This document shows, in pieces, positions 34,042 to 42,600 of a stretch of 64,000 nt of DNA (position 1 is its first letter; each line of letters starts with the position of its first letter). The DNA is taken from assembly GCF_009649815.1 (NCBI RefSeq), contig NZ_WJIC01000017.1, positions 62,001-126,000 on the forward strand, read 5' to 3'. The position numbers and the translations under genes were made by a program. Under the pieces are notes generated by a model. The model did not search any database. It saw only the letters and a program-made list of their open reading frames with translations, and was not told the origin of the DNA. The stretch is from Nocardia sp. SYP-A9097. GTDB lineage: Bacteria > Actinomycetota > Actinomycetes > Mycobacteriales > Mycobacteriaceae.

Positions 34042-35502
34042 CTACACATGACCCGGTGCGGTGTCCCGTGATCGTCCGCGTCGGCTCGCGGGAATGCACA
34101 GGTAGACAACACAACCGGCGGCGATCACCCCGACCAGGCCCAGCCCGACGTGCACGGGATCGGAAGCCACCAGGACGCCGCAGATCACGAACGACCAGAT
34201 CACGGCGAGAACGAAGATGACCACACTGAATTTGCCGTAATGCCAAGGATGTTCGGGCAGCTTCTTCTTCGCGAGCGCCCAGAGCCCGACGACCACCACG
34301 ACCGTGTAGGCGAACGCCCACGCCAGCGCCGTCATCGCGGCGAGCACCGAAAGCAGTGAAGACCACAGGCCGATCAGCAGCGAGGCGACCAGCATCGTGA
34401 GGGTCGCGTTGATCGGAATCTGCTGCCGACTGACCTTCCGCATCCATGGCGCGGCGGGCATTTGCCCGTCGCGCGATTGCGACCACAGCACGCGGATTCC
34501 GGTCAGCTGCAACATGGCGATGGCCGCAAGCAGCGCCACAATGGCGACTGCCTCGATGACGGTGGAGAAGGTTCGGCCGAGTGCGGTGTCGAGTATGTCC
34601 TTGAACGGGACCGCGCTGCCCATTACCGCGGGAAGATCCTGGATGGCCAAGAAGACCAAAGCGATCATGAATGCACCGGCCAGGTAAGCCGAGACATTGG
34701 CCACCACCGAAGACATCGGCGCCATCTTGTTCGCGCCCTGGGTCTCCTCGGACGCATTGCCGGTGGCGTCGAAGCTCGAGATCAGGTAGGCGGGCAGAAT
34801 CATCGCGAACAACGCCGGCCCCCACCAATGGCCGCCGAGAACTGTTCCCCCGGTGTTGTTCAGGAAGCTCAGCGGCTGGGTGGGATGTTTGACCACCAAG
34901 AGGCTACCGATAATCAGCAGGACAACGACTATCTCGGCGATCACGCCGATGTTGTTCAGCAGCGCGGCCACCTTGACACCGGCGATGTTGAACAAGGTGA
35001 CGAACACCATGATTCCCGAGGCCCACGCAGCGGTCTGCATATTCGAGTCCAGTGTTATGCCGAACCAGCTGGCCAGGAAGGGGGCCATGCTGACCGACAC
35101 CGCGGTCACCGATACCGCGTGCGCGATCACCAGGAGCCAGCCGGTTTGCCAGGCCAGCCACGGTCGACCGGTGATGCGCCCCGTGATCTGATACACCCCG
35201 CCCGCGAGTGGATAGGCCGAAACCAGCTGCGCGACAGCCAATCCCACAGTGAACACCTGCAGTGCTCCGCCGATCACGAACGACCAGAACGAGGCCGGTC
35301 CGAAGAATCCGAGTCCGACGATGAGGGTCGTGAACGTGGATGAGGCGATCGCGATGGAGGAGAACTGGATACCGAAGGACGAGAAGAAGCCGAGGGACCG
35401 GCTCAACTCCTGCTTGTAGCCCATTTTCTCCAGCAGCGCCTCATCGCTGCCGGGAGCGTGTTCTCTGGGTTCTGGAGTGGTGGCGTCTGATGTAGTGGCC
35501 AT
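34042..35502 (-). CDS. APC superfamily amino acid permease (second paralogue)
   Basis: 486 residues, about 12 membrane segments, near-identical in many blocks to the permease at 21568-23055 ('QELSRSLGFFSSFGIQFSSIAIASSTFTTLIVGLGFFGPASFWSF', 'AYPLAGGVYQITGRITGRPWLAWQTGW', 'KHPTQPLSFLN'). It is the first gene on the minus strand before the enolase-type enzyme and carries operator F upstream. Likely imports the substrate of that enzyme, such as a hydroxyproline or betaine. Confidence 0.93.
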   Translation of the reverse strand: MATTSDATTPEPREHAPGSDEALLEKMGYKQELSRSLGFFSSFGIQFSSIAIASSTFTTLIVGLGFFGPASFWSFVIGGALQVFTVGLAVAQLVSAYPLAGGVYQITGRITGRPWLAWQTGWLLVIAHAVSVTAVSVSMAPFLASWFGITLDSNMQTAAWASGIMVFVTLFNIAGVKVAALLNNIGVIAEIVVVLLIIGSLLVVKHPTQPLSFLNNTGGTVLGGHWWGPALFAMILPAYLISSFDATGNASEETQGANKMAPMSSVVANVSAYLAGAFMIALVFLAIQDLPAVMGSAVPFKDILDTALGRTFSTVIEAVAIVALLAAIAMLQLTGIRVLWSQSRDGQMPAAPWMRKVSRQQIPINATLTMLVASLLIGLWSSLLSVLAAMTALAWAFAYTVVVVVGLWALAKKKLPEHPWHYGKFSVVIFVLAVIWSFVICGVLVASDPVHVGLGLVGVIAAGCVVYLCIPASRRGRSRDTAPGHV

Positions 35503-35564
35503 GGGGAACCTCGTTTACAGGGGCGACAGCGTGTATAAGCTGATCCCGAGATAGTTTATTGAAG

Positions 35565-35576
35565 ATTGTCGACAAT
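35565..35576. promoter_or_regulatory. GntR-type operator F, ATTGTCGACAAT
   Basis: A perfect 12-base palindrome, identical to A and E, 62 bases before the ATG of the minus-strand permease gene. Confidence 0.8.
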
Positions 35577-35699
35577 TCTCCCGCTGGGGTGAACTGTCAA
35601 CTCGGTTGGCAATATTCGCAACTTCGCATAACGGGGGATCGCGGTAGAGGGCCACTCCCGATCGTCTCTAGACCTTGTTCTGTCCATATGTTAGTAGTA

Positions 35700-35718
35700 C
35701 TGTCCGGACAGCTGTCCA
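35700..35718. promoter_or_regulatory. TetR-type operator cluster, CTGTCCGGACAGCTGTCCA
   Basis: Two overlapping perfect palindromes: CTGTCCGGACAG (35700-35711) and GGACAGCTGTCC (35706-35717). A further TGTCCA half lies at 35681. The first 12-mer is repeated exactly at 43975-43986. Located 70 bases before the SRPBCC gene. Confidence 0.75.
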
Positions 35719-35788
35719 TTTCGAATGGTCGCGCAGGTGCGCACGGCTGTGCGGGCTTTGCCGAGAGAAGAATTCAGGAAGGACTCCG

Positions 35789-36298
35789 ATGTCCACGCTG
35801 CACCCGTGCCAGTCGGTCGACACCACGTTCGTGGAGAGAGCGCCGCACCGTTTTGCCAACAGCGTCGAGCTGAACGTCACTCCCGAGCAGGTGTTCGAGG
35901 TCCTGGCCGATGCCTCGGCGTGGCCGCGGTGGGCGTCGGTGATCACCGCGGTGACCTGGACCAGCCCGGAACCGCGTGGAGTCGGCACGACCCGCACGGT
36001 GCACATGCGCGCGGGGATGGTCGGCAACGAGGAGTTCCTGGCCTGGGAACCGAACACGCACTTGGCCTTTCGGTTCAACGAGAGCGGGACCAGTGGGATC
36101 ACCGCGTTCGCCGAGGACTACCGCATCGTTCCCACACCCGGTGGATGCAGGTTGACCTGGACGCTGGCGATGAGTGGAAACGCGCCGACGAACATATCCA
36201 TTCGGCTCGCGCGCCCGCTGATGAACCTGGCTTTTCGGCGATTCCTGCGCAACCTGCGCGCACTCACCGATCAGCGATATGCGAGCACCACGGTATGA
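35789..36298 (+). CDS. SRPBCC (START-like) ligand-binding or polyketide cyclase-like protein
   Basis: 169 residues from the ATG at 35789 (AGGAAGGA upstream). The 'RFANSVELNVTPEQVFEVLADASAWPRWASVITAVTW' opening and 'EPRGVGTTRTVHM' segment are those of the SRPBCC superfamily, with a helix-grip fold that binds hydrophobic ligands. A C-terminal basic helix ('RRFLRNLRALTDQRY') ends it. First gene of an operon with a GMC oxidoreductase and an epimerase-like enzyme under the TGTCC-type operator. Confidence 0.82.
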   Translation: MSTLHPCQSVDTTFVERAPHRFANSVELNVTPEQVFEVLADASAWPRWASVITAVTWTSPEPRGVGTTRTVHMRAGMVGNEEFLAWEPNTHLAFRFNESGTSGITAFAEDYRIVPTPGGCRLTWTLAMSGNAPTNISIRLARPLMNLAFRRFLRNLRALTDQRYASTTV

Positions 36299-36349
36299 GG
36301 ATGCCGCAGTCGCCCGAATCGTATTGAACGACAACAGAGGTAGTTGGGT

Positions 36350-37981
36350 ATGTCTCGTTCCATCCGCAAATCAGATCCCGTCGAGGCCGACTACGTGGTG
36401 GTGGGTGCCGGCAGCGCCGGTGCCATCGTGGCCAGTCGGCTCGCCGAGTCCGGTGCCAGTGTGATCCTGTTGGAGGCCGGGCGAAAGGACAATACGCGGC
36501 TGGTCTCGGTACCAGGCTCGATCGCCATGGTGCACACCGTTCCCGGGTTGAAGAAGCGGTTGACGTGGAAGCAGTACTCGGTTCCGCAGAAGCACGCCAA
36601 CGATCGTGCGATCCCGATGACGCGAGGCAAGGTGCTGGGCGGCTCGAGCTCGGTCAACGGCATGTTGTTCGTGCGTGGCAACCGTGCCAACTACGACCGC
36701 TGGGCCGCTGAGGGTTGCAGCGGATGGAGCTATGCCGATGTGCTGCCCGCGTTCAAGCGCCTGGAGAACTGGGAGGGTGGGGCGAGCGATCTACGGGGTG
36801 CGGGTGGTCCGATCGAGGTGACCCGCCAGCGTGACCTCACGCCCATCGCACAGCAGTGGCTGGGCGCGGCCTCGGAAACACTGGGCGTTCCCGAGATCGC
36901 CGACTACAACGGCGAATCACAGGAGGGCGTAGGCGTTTTCCAGCAGAGCGTGCGCGGCGGTCTGCGCTACAGCTCCGCGCGGGGCTACCTCACCGACCGC
37001 CCCAGTCCGAACCTGTTCGTGCGCACCGGAACTCATGTCACGCGGGTGGTGATCGAGCACGGCCGGGCCACCGGCGTGGAAGTGATCGCGCGGGGTGAGC
37101 GGCGGATCATCCGTGCGGCAAAGGAAGTCGTGGTCTCCGCCGGCGTGATGGCATCTCCGCAACTACTGATGCTCTCGGGCATCGGCCCGGCCACACACCT
37201 GCGCGAGCTCGGGCTGCCGGTGCATGCGGACCTGCCGGTCGGGCAGAATCTGCATGATCACCTGTTCGTGCCGCTGACCTTCGTCACCGCGCAGGCGCGC
37301 CATCGTTCGATTCCTTCGCATATGGCCGCGGCGATGGTGCGCGAGCTCGCCAAGCCTGGTAGCACCTGGTTCGGCCGGACCTTGTTCGAGCTGGTCGGTT
37401 TCGCGAAAACGTCGTTCGCCGAGGATATTCCGGACCTACAGATCCATGTCCTGCCGTGGGGTTATCCGTCGCCCAACCAGGACCTGGACAAGCTGTACAC
37501 CGTGGACCGGCGCGCGGCACTGACGATCTTCCCGACGCTGATCTATCCCCGGAGTCGTGGCGAGCTGCGGCTGGCTTCGATCGATCCGCTAGCTTCGCCG
37601 TTGATCGACCCCGGTTACCTGACCGATCCCGCGGACACCGAATTCCTGATCGAGAGCATCCGGATCATTCGCGAGATCATGGCCAACCGGTCGATCGCTC
37701 CCGATATCACCGAGGAATTGACCCCCGGCCCCGACTTTCGAGACGAGTCCGCGCTGCGTCGTGAGCTGCCCAATCGGGTCCACTCGGTCTACCACCCGGT
37801 GGGTACCTGCCGTATGGGCGTGGACGAGCGTGCGGTGGTCGATCCGCAATTGCGGGTGCGTGGCATCGAGGGGCTGCGGGTGGCCGATGCCTCGATCATG
37901 CCCAGCATCACCGGCGGCAACACCAACGCTCCGTCCTACATGATCGGCGAGAAGGCCGCCGAGTTCATTCTCGCGTCATGA
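36350..37981 (+). CDS. GMC oxidoreductase, choline-dehydrogenase-like
   Basis: 543 residues from the ATG at 36350; a TTG six bases earlier is in frame but has a worse site. FAD motif 'VVVGAGSAGAIVASRLAESG', GMC signature 1 'GKVLGGSSSVNGMLFVRGN', and C-terminal 'VYHPVGTCRMG...TGGNTNAPSYMIGEKAAEFIL' with the catalytic His/Asn pair. This is a different branch from the GMC protein at 15931. It oxidises a primary or secondary alcohol with FAD. Overlaps the next gene as ATGA. Confidence 0.92.
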   Translation: MSRSIRKSDPVEADYVVVGAGSAGAIVASRLAESGASVILLEAGRKDNTRLVSVPGSIAMVHTVPGLKKRLTWKQYSVPQKHANDRAIPMTRGKVLGGSSSVNGMLFVRGNRANYDRWAAEGCSGWSYADVLPAFKRLENWEGGASDLRGAGGPIEVTRQRDLTPIAQQWLGAASETLGVPEIADYNGESQEGVGVFQQSVRGGLRYSSARGYLTDRPSPNLFVRTGTHVTRVVIEHGRATGVEVIARGERRIIRAAKEVVVSAGVMASPQLLMLSGIGPATHLRELGLPVHADLPVGQNLHDHLFVPLTFVTAQARHRSIPSHMAAAMVRELAKPGSTWFGRTLFELVGFAKTSFAEDIPDLQIHVLPWGYPSPNQDLDKLYTVDRRAALTIFPTLIYPRSRGELRLASIDPLASPLIDPGYLTDPADTEFLIESIRIIREIMANRSIAPDITEELTPGPDFRDESALRRELPNRVHSVYHPVGTCRMGVDERAVVDPQLRVRGIEGLRVADASIMPSITGGNTNAPSYMIGEKAAEFILAS

Positions 37982-39057
37982 CTTACGCAGGGACGCCCGG
38001 CCGAGTTCTGGTAACGGGGGCATTCGGGCTCGTCGGATCGGCGGTCACGCACGCGCTCGTGGCCCGCGGGTTCCGTGTCGTAGCAACGGATCTGAATCTG
38101 CCGGGGAATCGCCGCGCTGCTGCCGCGTTGGTAAACGAGCAGGTCGAAGTGCGGTGGGCCGACCTGACGGTGACCGACCAAGTCGAGAGCCTGGTGAAGG
38201 AAGTTCGTCCCGGAGCGATCATCCATCTGGCCGCGATCATCCCGCCTGCGGCTTACCGGCGGCCTCGACTCGCGCGTGCGGTCAATGTCGATGCCACTGC
38301 GACGCTGCTGAATTCCGCCGCGAGTTTGTCCACGCCCCCGCGGTTCGTCCTCGCCTCGAGTGTCGCCGTGTACGGGCCCCGCAATCCACATCGCACCGAG
38401 AGCCTGCTCAGGCCCGAAACACCGCTCGGCCCGACGGATCTATACGGTGCCCACAAGTTGGAGGCCGAAGCGCTGGTTCGTGAGTCGGGGCTGGAATGGG
38501 TCATTCTTCGCCTGGGCGGAGTACTGACGAATGAGCTGAAACTCGACATCGACAAGGACACACTCTGTTTCGAGGCAGCGCTGCCGGCCGATGGCAGGAT
38601 TCACACCGTCGATGTTCGTGATGTGGCCGAGGCGTTCACTACGGCGGTGTCCACACCCTCCGCCCGCGAGGTCTTCCTCATCGGTGGGGATGCGTCGCAC
38701 CGGCTTCGGCAATCCGACCTCGGAAAATCTGTCGCCGCTGCCGCAGGGCTCGTGAACGCAGTCCCGGTGGGCAAGCCCGGTGATCCGCAGAGCGGGGAGA
38801 ACTGGTTCGTGACGGACTGGATGGATACGAGCCGCTCCGAGCGGGTATTGGGTTTTCAGCACCATTCGTTTCCGTCCATGCTCGATGAAATCCGCACCAG
38901 GGCAAGGCTATTGCGGTATTTGGCGGTAGCGGTGTCGCCGCTGATGCGTATGTATTTTCAGCGTCTGTCGCCTTATCGTGGTGACTCGACTCCGTTCGCA
39001 GACCCGTGGCGGGTCATAGCTGGCCGCCTCGGCAACCCGGAACCAGACAGGGCTTGA
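37978..39057 (+). CDS. NAD-dependent epimerase/dehydratase (extended SDR)
   Basis: 359 residues. Rossmann motif 'VLVTGAFGLVGSAV', catalytic YxxxK as 'LYGAHKLEAEA' and 'SSVAVYGPRNPHRTE' place it among extended SDRs. Possible sterol dehydrogenase/epimerase-like role given the P450 neighbours. ATGA overlap with the GMC gene; the next ATG follows its stop directly. Confidence 0.88.
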   Translation: MTYAGTPGRVLVTGAFGLVGSAVTHALVARGFRVVATDLNLPGNRRAAAALVNEQVEVRWADLTVTDQVESLVKEVRPGAIIHLAAIIPPAAYRRPRLARAVNVDATATLLNSAASLSTPPRFVLASSVAVYGPRNPHRTESLLRPETPLGPTDLYGAHKLEAEALVRESGLEWVILRLGGVLTNELKLDIDKDTLCFEAALPADGRIHTVDVRDVAEAFTTAVSTPSAREVFLIGGDASHRLRQSDLGKSVAAAAGLVNAVPVGKPGDPQSGENWFVTDWMDTSRSERVLGFQHHSFPSMLDEIRTRARLLRYLAVAVSPLMRMYFQRLSPYRGDSTPFADPWRVIAGRLGNPEPDRA

Positions 39058-39369
39058 ATGGGATTCTCGCTCGAGCCTCTCACCTCCGAGGAGATCGACG
39101 ACATAGTCGACTGGCAACTGGAGGATGGGCGCCGCCGCGGTCAATACGGATCGCCGCGCGCGGCGTCGGATCCGCGAATCTCGCCGCTGGCAACGTGGTT
39201 CATGCGGTCCGGTTCGACCTTGCTCCGCCCGGGGTTGCGGCTTGCCTGCTGGGCTGCGCGGCAGTTGGAGTCGATTCCCGCAGGCCCGAGCCTCGCAACC
39301 ATCAGGGGAACGGCAATGAAGCCCGGGACGCCCACGCCGTACGTGCGTGGCGGGACCTCAGGACAGTAG
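39058..39369 (+). CDS. hypothetical protein
   Basis: 103 residues; its ATG directly follows the previous TGA and the third-position GC is high, both supporting a real gene. It has an acidic N-terminus ('EPLTSEEIDDIVDWQLED') and a more basic C-terminus. No family recognised. Confidence 0.55.
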   Translation: MGFSLEPLTSEEIDDIVDWQLEDGRRRGQYGSPRAASDPRISPLATWFMRSGSTLLRPGLRLACWAARQLESIPAGPSLATIRGTAMKPGTPTPYVRGGTSGQ

Positions 39370-39449
39370 GCGTCGCAGGAGTTTGTTTGCGTGCAGGGCA
39401 GTCGGCGCGTGCATGGCCGCCAGATGTGTGCTGGTGGAACGTTGTGCAC

Positions 39450-40547
39450 TCAGAGCAGCACCACTGAACGCAGCACTTCGCCGGAATGCATGGTGTGGAA
39501 AGCCTTTTCGACGTCGGCGAGGCCGATTCGCTCGGTGACGAACTTCTCCAGTGGTAGCCGTCCCTGCAGGTGCAGGTTGATGAGGGTGGGGAAATCGCGT
39601 TCGGGCAGGCAGTCGCCGTACCAGGACGATTTGAGAGCTCCGCCGCGGGAGAAGAAGTCGATCAGCGGCATCTCCAAGGTCATATCGGGGGTGGGCACGC
39701 CGACCAGTACCACGGTGCCGGCGAGATCTCGGGCGTAGAACGCCTGCTTCCAGGTTTCGGGTCGGCCGACGGCGTCGATGACGACGTCGGCGCCGAACCC
39801 GCCCGTGATTTCCTGAACGCGTGCAACAGGATCGGTGGTGGTCGCGTCGACGGTGTGGGTCGCGCCCAGTTCGCGGGCCCAGCCCAGTTTCCGCTCATCG
39901 CGATCGATGGCGATGATGGTGTGCGCTCCGACCAGGCGAGCGCCGGCGATCGCCGCGTCGCCGACACCACCGCAGCCGATGACCGCCACGGAGTCGTCGC
40001 GGCCGATGTTTCCGGTGTTGATCGCCGCACCCAGCCCGGCCATCACTCCGCAGCCGAGCAGTCCGGCGACGGCCGGGTCGACCGCGGGGTCGACTTTGGT
40101 GCACTGACCGGCGTGCACGAGTGTCTTATCGGCGAAGGCGCCGATGCCCAAGGCCGATGTCAGTTCGGTGCCGTCCTCGAGTGTCATCTTCTGTGTCGCG
40201 TTGAAGGTGTCGAAACAGTGTTGCGGCCGGCCCCGTTTGCAGGCTCGGCAGTTGCCGCAGACCGCACGCCAGTTCAGGATCACGAAATCGCCTGGTGCGA
40301 CGGAATCCACTCCGGCGCCGATACTTTCGACGATCCCTGCCGCTTCGTGGCCGAGTAGGAACGGGAAGTCATCGTTGATTCCGCCTTCCCGGTAAGTGAG
40401 GTCGGTATGGCACACGCCGCATGCGGCGATGTCGACGACCACTTCACCCGGTCCGGGGTCGGGAATCACGATGGTGGTCACCTCTACCGGTGCACCCTTC
40501 GCCCGGGCGATCACGCCCTGCACGTGTTGGGGCATTCTTGTGCTCAT
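39450..40547 (-). CDS. mscR: S-(hydroxymethyl)mycothiol dehydrogenase (mycothiol-dependent formaldehyde dehydrogenase)
   Basis: 365 residues, zinc-dependent medium-chain dehydrogenase. Catalytic zinc ligands in 'ACGVCHTDL' and 'LGHEAAGIV', structural zinc cysteines in '[15 protein letters not shown]', NAD motif '[14 protein letters not shown]'. Segments such as '[12 protein letters not shown]' and '[21 protein letters not shown]' match the M. tuberculosis AdhE2/MscR type as I recall it. It oxidises the mycothiol adduct of formaldehyde to S-formylmycothiol. Last gene of the P450 operon, 12 bases after TetR. It may detoxify formaldehyde from oxidative demethylation or act on another pathway alcohol; both are inference. 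Confidence 0.88.
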   Translation of the reverse strand: MSTRMPQHVQGVIARAKGAPVEVTTIVIPDPGPGEVVVDIAACGVCHTDLTYREGGINDDFPFLLGHEAAGIVESIGAGVDSVAPGDFVILNWRAVCGNCRACKRGRPQHCFDTFNATQKMTLEDGTELTSALGIGAFADKTLVHAGQCTKVDPAVDPAVAGLLGCGVMAGLGAAINTGNIGRDDSVAVIGCGGVGDAAIAGARLVGAHTIIAIDRDERKLGWARELGATHTVDATTTDPVARVQEITGGFGADVVIDAVGRPETWKQAFYARDLAGTVVLVGVPTPDMTLEMPLIDFFSRGGALKSSWYGDCLPERDFPTLINLHLQGRLPLEKFVTERIGLADVEKAFHTMHSGEVLRSVVLL

Positions 40548-40559
40548 TTCTTCGAAAGG

Positions 40560-41135
40560 TCAGGCCAACATTCGCTTTACGCACATCTCCAGGAGATCGG
40601 CGCCTTCGGCATAGGACAGATAGCCCATGCCGCTGCGCAGCATGGCGCCGTAGTACAGCAACTCGAGCATGTCGAGGCGTTCGCGGTCATTGGAGCCCAG
40701 CGCCTCAGCGAGACGGCGGCGGATCTCCGATCCGATCCGAACGCGCAGATGCTTCACATCGGGATCGTCGCCGAGCAGGGCATTGCTGATCGCGCCGGCC
40801 AGGGCGGGCTCGTCCGCCACCAGCAGCGCGATCTGCCGGAGCACCACGACGACCCGGTCGGTCGGACCCGCCCCGTCGATCCGCACCGGAGCAGAGGCGG
40901 TGAGCCGTCGCCAGAAGACCTCGGAGATCAGATGTTCCTTGGACGAGAAGTAGGTGTATGCGGTGGCCGTGCCCACTCCTGCCGTGGCGGCCACGAGTCG
41001 AATTGTCGTGCCGGAGTAGCCTTCCCGCGACAGCACCGCAACCGCCGAAGCAGTCAGGCGGTCGACGGTATCGGCTTGCTTCTCGGTCAGACGGCGACGG
41101 GTGGCTTCGACTCCGGCAGGGGTGGGTTCGGACAT
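40560..41135 (-). CDS. TetR family transcriptional regulator
   Basis: 191 residues. The N-terminal helix-turn-helix ('SREGYSGTTIRLVAATAGVGTATAYTYFSSKEHLI', about residues 36-70) is canonical; the C-terminus is a helical ligand-binding domain. AGGA precedes the ATG. It lies inside a five-gene minus-strand operon (cyp51, CYP125-like, DUF1059, this gene, mscR) and is the best candidate to bind the CTGTCCGGACAG sites. Resembles the TetR protein next to cyp51 in mycobacteria by position. Confidence 0.92.
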   Translation of the reverse strand: MSEPTPAGVEATRRRLTEKQADTVDRLTASAVAVLSREGYSGTTIRLVAATAGVGTATAYTYFSSKEHLISEVFWRRLTASAPVRIDGAGPTDRVVVVLRQIALLVADEPALAGAISNALLGDDPDVKHLRVRIGSEIRRRLAEALGSNDRERLDMLELLYYGAMLRSGMGYLSYAEGADLLEMCVKRMLA

Positions 41136-41146
41136 GGATCCTGCTT

Positions 41147-41311
41147 TCAGTACGCGATGAAGAGGATCTCGTCGGGGGAGTAGTCGTGCCCGGGATGGTT
41201 CTCGGCCAGGTGCGCTTGTGTCTTGGCGATGAGGTCGGCTTCGTCGAAGCCGCGAATGTATTCACCGCACGGGCAGTTGAGGCGGGTCTTGCCTACCTTC
41301 TCCCTAGGCAT
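41147..41311 (-). CDS. DUF1059 small protein
   Basis: 54 residues. The ATG at 41311 overlaps the P450 stop by 8 bases; a longer frame from 41350 would lie deeper in the P450. 'RLNCPCGEYIRGFDEADLIAKTQAHLAENHPGHDYSPDEILFIAY' carries a C-P-C pair and two histidines (in 'AHLAENHPGH') that could bind zinc, matching the DUF1059 pattern. Its place between a P450 and TetR is where a ferredoxin often sits in cyp51 loci, but its two Cys are too few for a [3Fe-4S] ferredoxin. Confidence 0.85.
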   Translation of the reverse strand: MPREKVGKTRLNCPCGEYIRGFDEADLIAKTQAHLAENHPGHDYSPDEILFIAY

Positions 41312-42572
41312 AACGCACCTGCCAGTGCTTGATGCCGTTGATCCAACCATTGCGCAGCCGTTCGGGTTCGGCGATCTGGGTCAGGTTGGGCATGGCGTCG
41401 GCGATCGCGTTGAACATGAGGTCGATTTCCAGGCGCGCCAGATTCGCGCCGACGCAGAAGTGCGCGCCGGTGCCGCCGAAAGCCAGGTGCGGATTGGGAT
41501 CGCGCTGGATGTCGAAGGTGAACGGATCGGTGAAGGCGTCCTCGTCGAAATTGGCTGAGCTGTAGAACAATCCGACGCGCTGGCCCGCGCGGATGAGTTG
41601 TCCGCCGAGTTCGGTGTCCGCGGTGGCGGTGCGCTGGAAGGCGGCCACCGGGGTGGCCCAGCGGACGATCTCGTCCGGTGCGGTTCGTGACCGCTGCTCT
41701 TTGTACAGCTCCCATTGATCCGGGTGGTCGATGAAGGCTTTCATTCCGTGTGTGATCGCATTGCGGGTGGTCTCGTTGCCGGCGACGGCGAGCAGGATGA
41801 CGAAGAATCCGAATTCGTCGGAACCCAGCGCCTCGCCGTCCAGGTCGGCGTTGACGAGCTGGGTGACGATATCGTGGCCGGGCGCGGCGCGCCGTTCCTC
41901 GGCCATATTCCAGGCGTAGCCGAGGATTTCGACCGAGGCGGCGGTGGAGGAGTCGGTGGTGCTGGTGTCGCCGAATTCGGGATCATCGTAGTTGAGCATC
42001 GCATTGGACCAGCGGAACAGTTTGCCCCGATCCTGTTGCGGCACACCGAGTAATTCGGCAATGGCCTGGAGCGGCAACTCCGACGCGACCTGCTCGACGA
42101 AGTCACCGCCACCGTCTCGCTTGGCCGCGTGCACGATCCGCTCGGCCCGCTCGGCCAGCGCCGCACGCAGTCCCTCGACCGCGCGTGGACTGAAACCCTT
42201 GGAGATGATGCGCCGGATCTTGGTGTGCTTGGGTGGATCCATATTCACCAACAGCGCACCGGTCAGTTCGATTTGCTCCATGGTGACCTCGCCGGGCAGA
42301 CGGATGATCGAACCTTTGCGTTGCGAGGAAAACAGGTCCGGCTTGCGCGAGATCTCTTTGATGTCCTCGTGTTTGGTGATCGCCCAGTAGCCGCCGTCGC
42401 AGAAGCCGCCGGAGGTCTCATCCGATTGCGCGTTCCACCACACCGGTGCGGTACGGCGCAGTTCCGCGAATTCCGTTGTGGGATTGCGGGTTTCCCACAG
42501 GGTCGGATCGGTGAAATCGAATCCGGTGGGAAGGGTTGGAGCTGGCACAGCTTCCTCCTGTTGGGTCAACAA
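41304..42572 (-). CDS. cytochrome P450, CYP125-like (steroid side-chain oxidase family)
   Basis: 422 residues. The heme ligand is C373 in 'FGGTGAHFCVGANLA', the oxygen-binding helix is 'AGNETTRN', and the ExxR motif is 'PDEIVRWATPVAAFQRTA'. The N-terminal 'FDFTDPTLWETRNPTTEFAELRRTAPVWW' and the C-terminal 'RLRNGWINGIKHWQV' closely resemble CYP125, which hydroxylates the terminal side-chain carbon of cholesterol and cholestenone; CYP142/124 are alternatives. No ferredoxin gene is adjacent. Second gene of the cyp51 operon, 28 bases after cyp51. Confidence 0.9.
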   Translation of the reverse strand: MLTQQEEAVPAPTLPTGFDFTDPTLWETRNPTTEFAELRRTAPVWWNAQSDETSGGFCDGGYWAITKHEDIKEISRKPDLFSSQRKGSIIRLPGEVTMEQIELTGALLVNMDPPKHTKIRRIISKGFSPRAVEGLRAALAERAERIVHAAKRDGGGDFVEQVASELPLQAIAELLGVPQQDRGKLFRWSNAMLNYDDPEFGDTSTTDSSTAASVEILGYAWNMAEERRAAPGHDIVTQLVNADLDGEALGSDEFGFFVILLAVAGNETTRNAITHGMKAFIDHPDQWELYKEQRSRTAPDEIVRWATPVAAFQRTATADTELGGQLIRAGQRVGLFYSSANFDEDAFTDPFTFDIQRDPNPHLAFGGTGAHFCVGANLARLEIDLMFNAIADAMPNLTQIAEPERLRNGWINGIKHWQVRYA

Positions 42573-42600
42573 CGTTGTGGACCAGGGACTCCGGTCGGAG

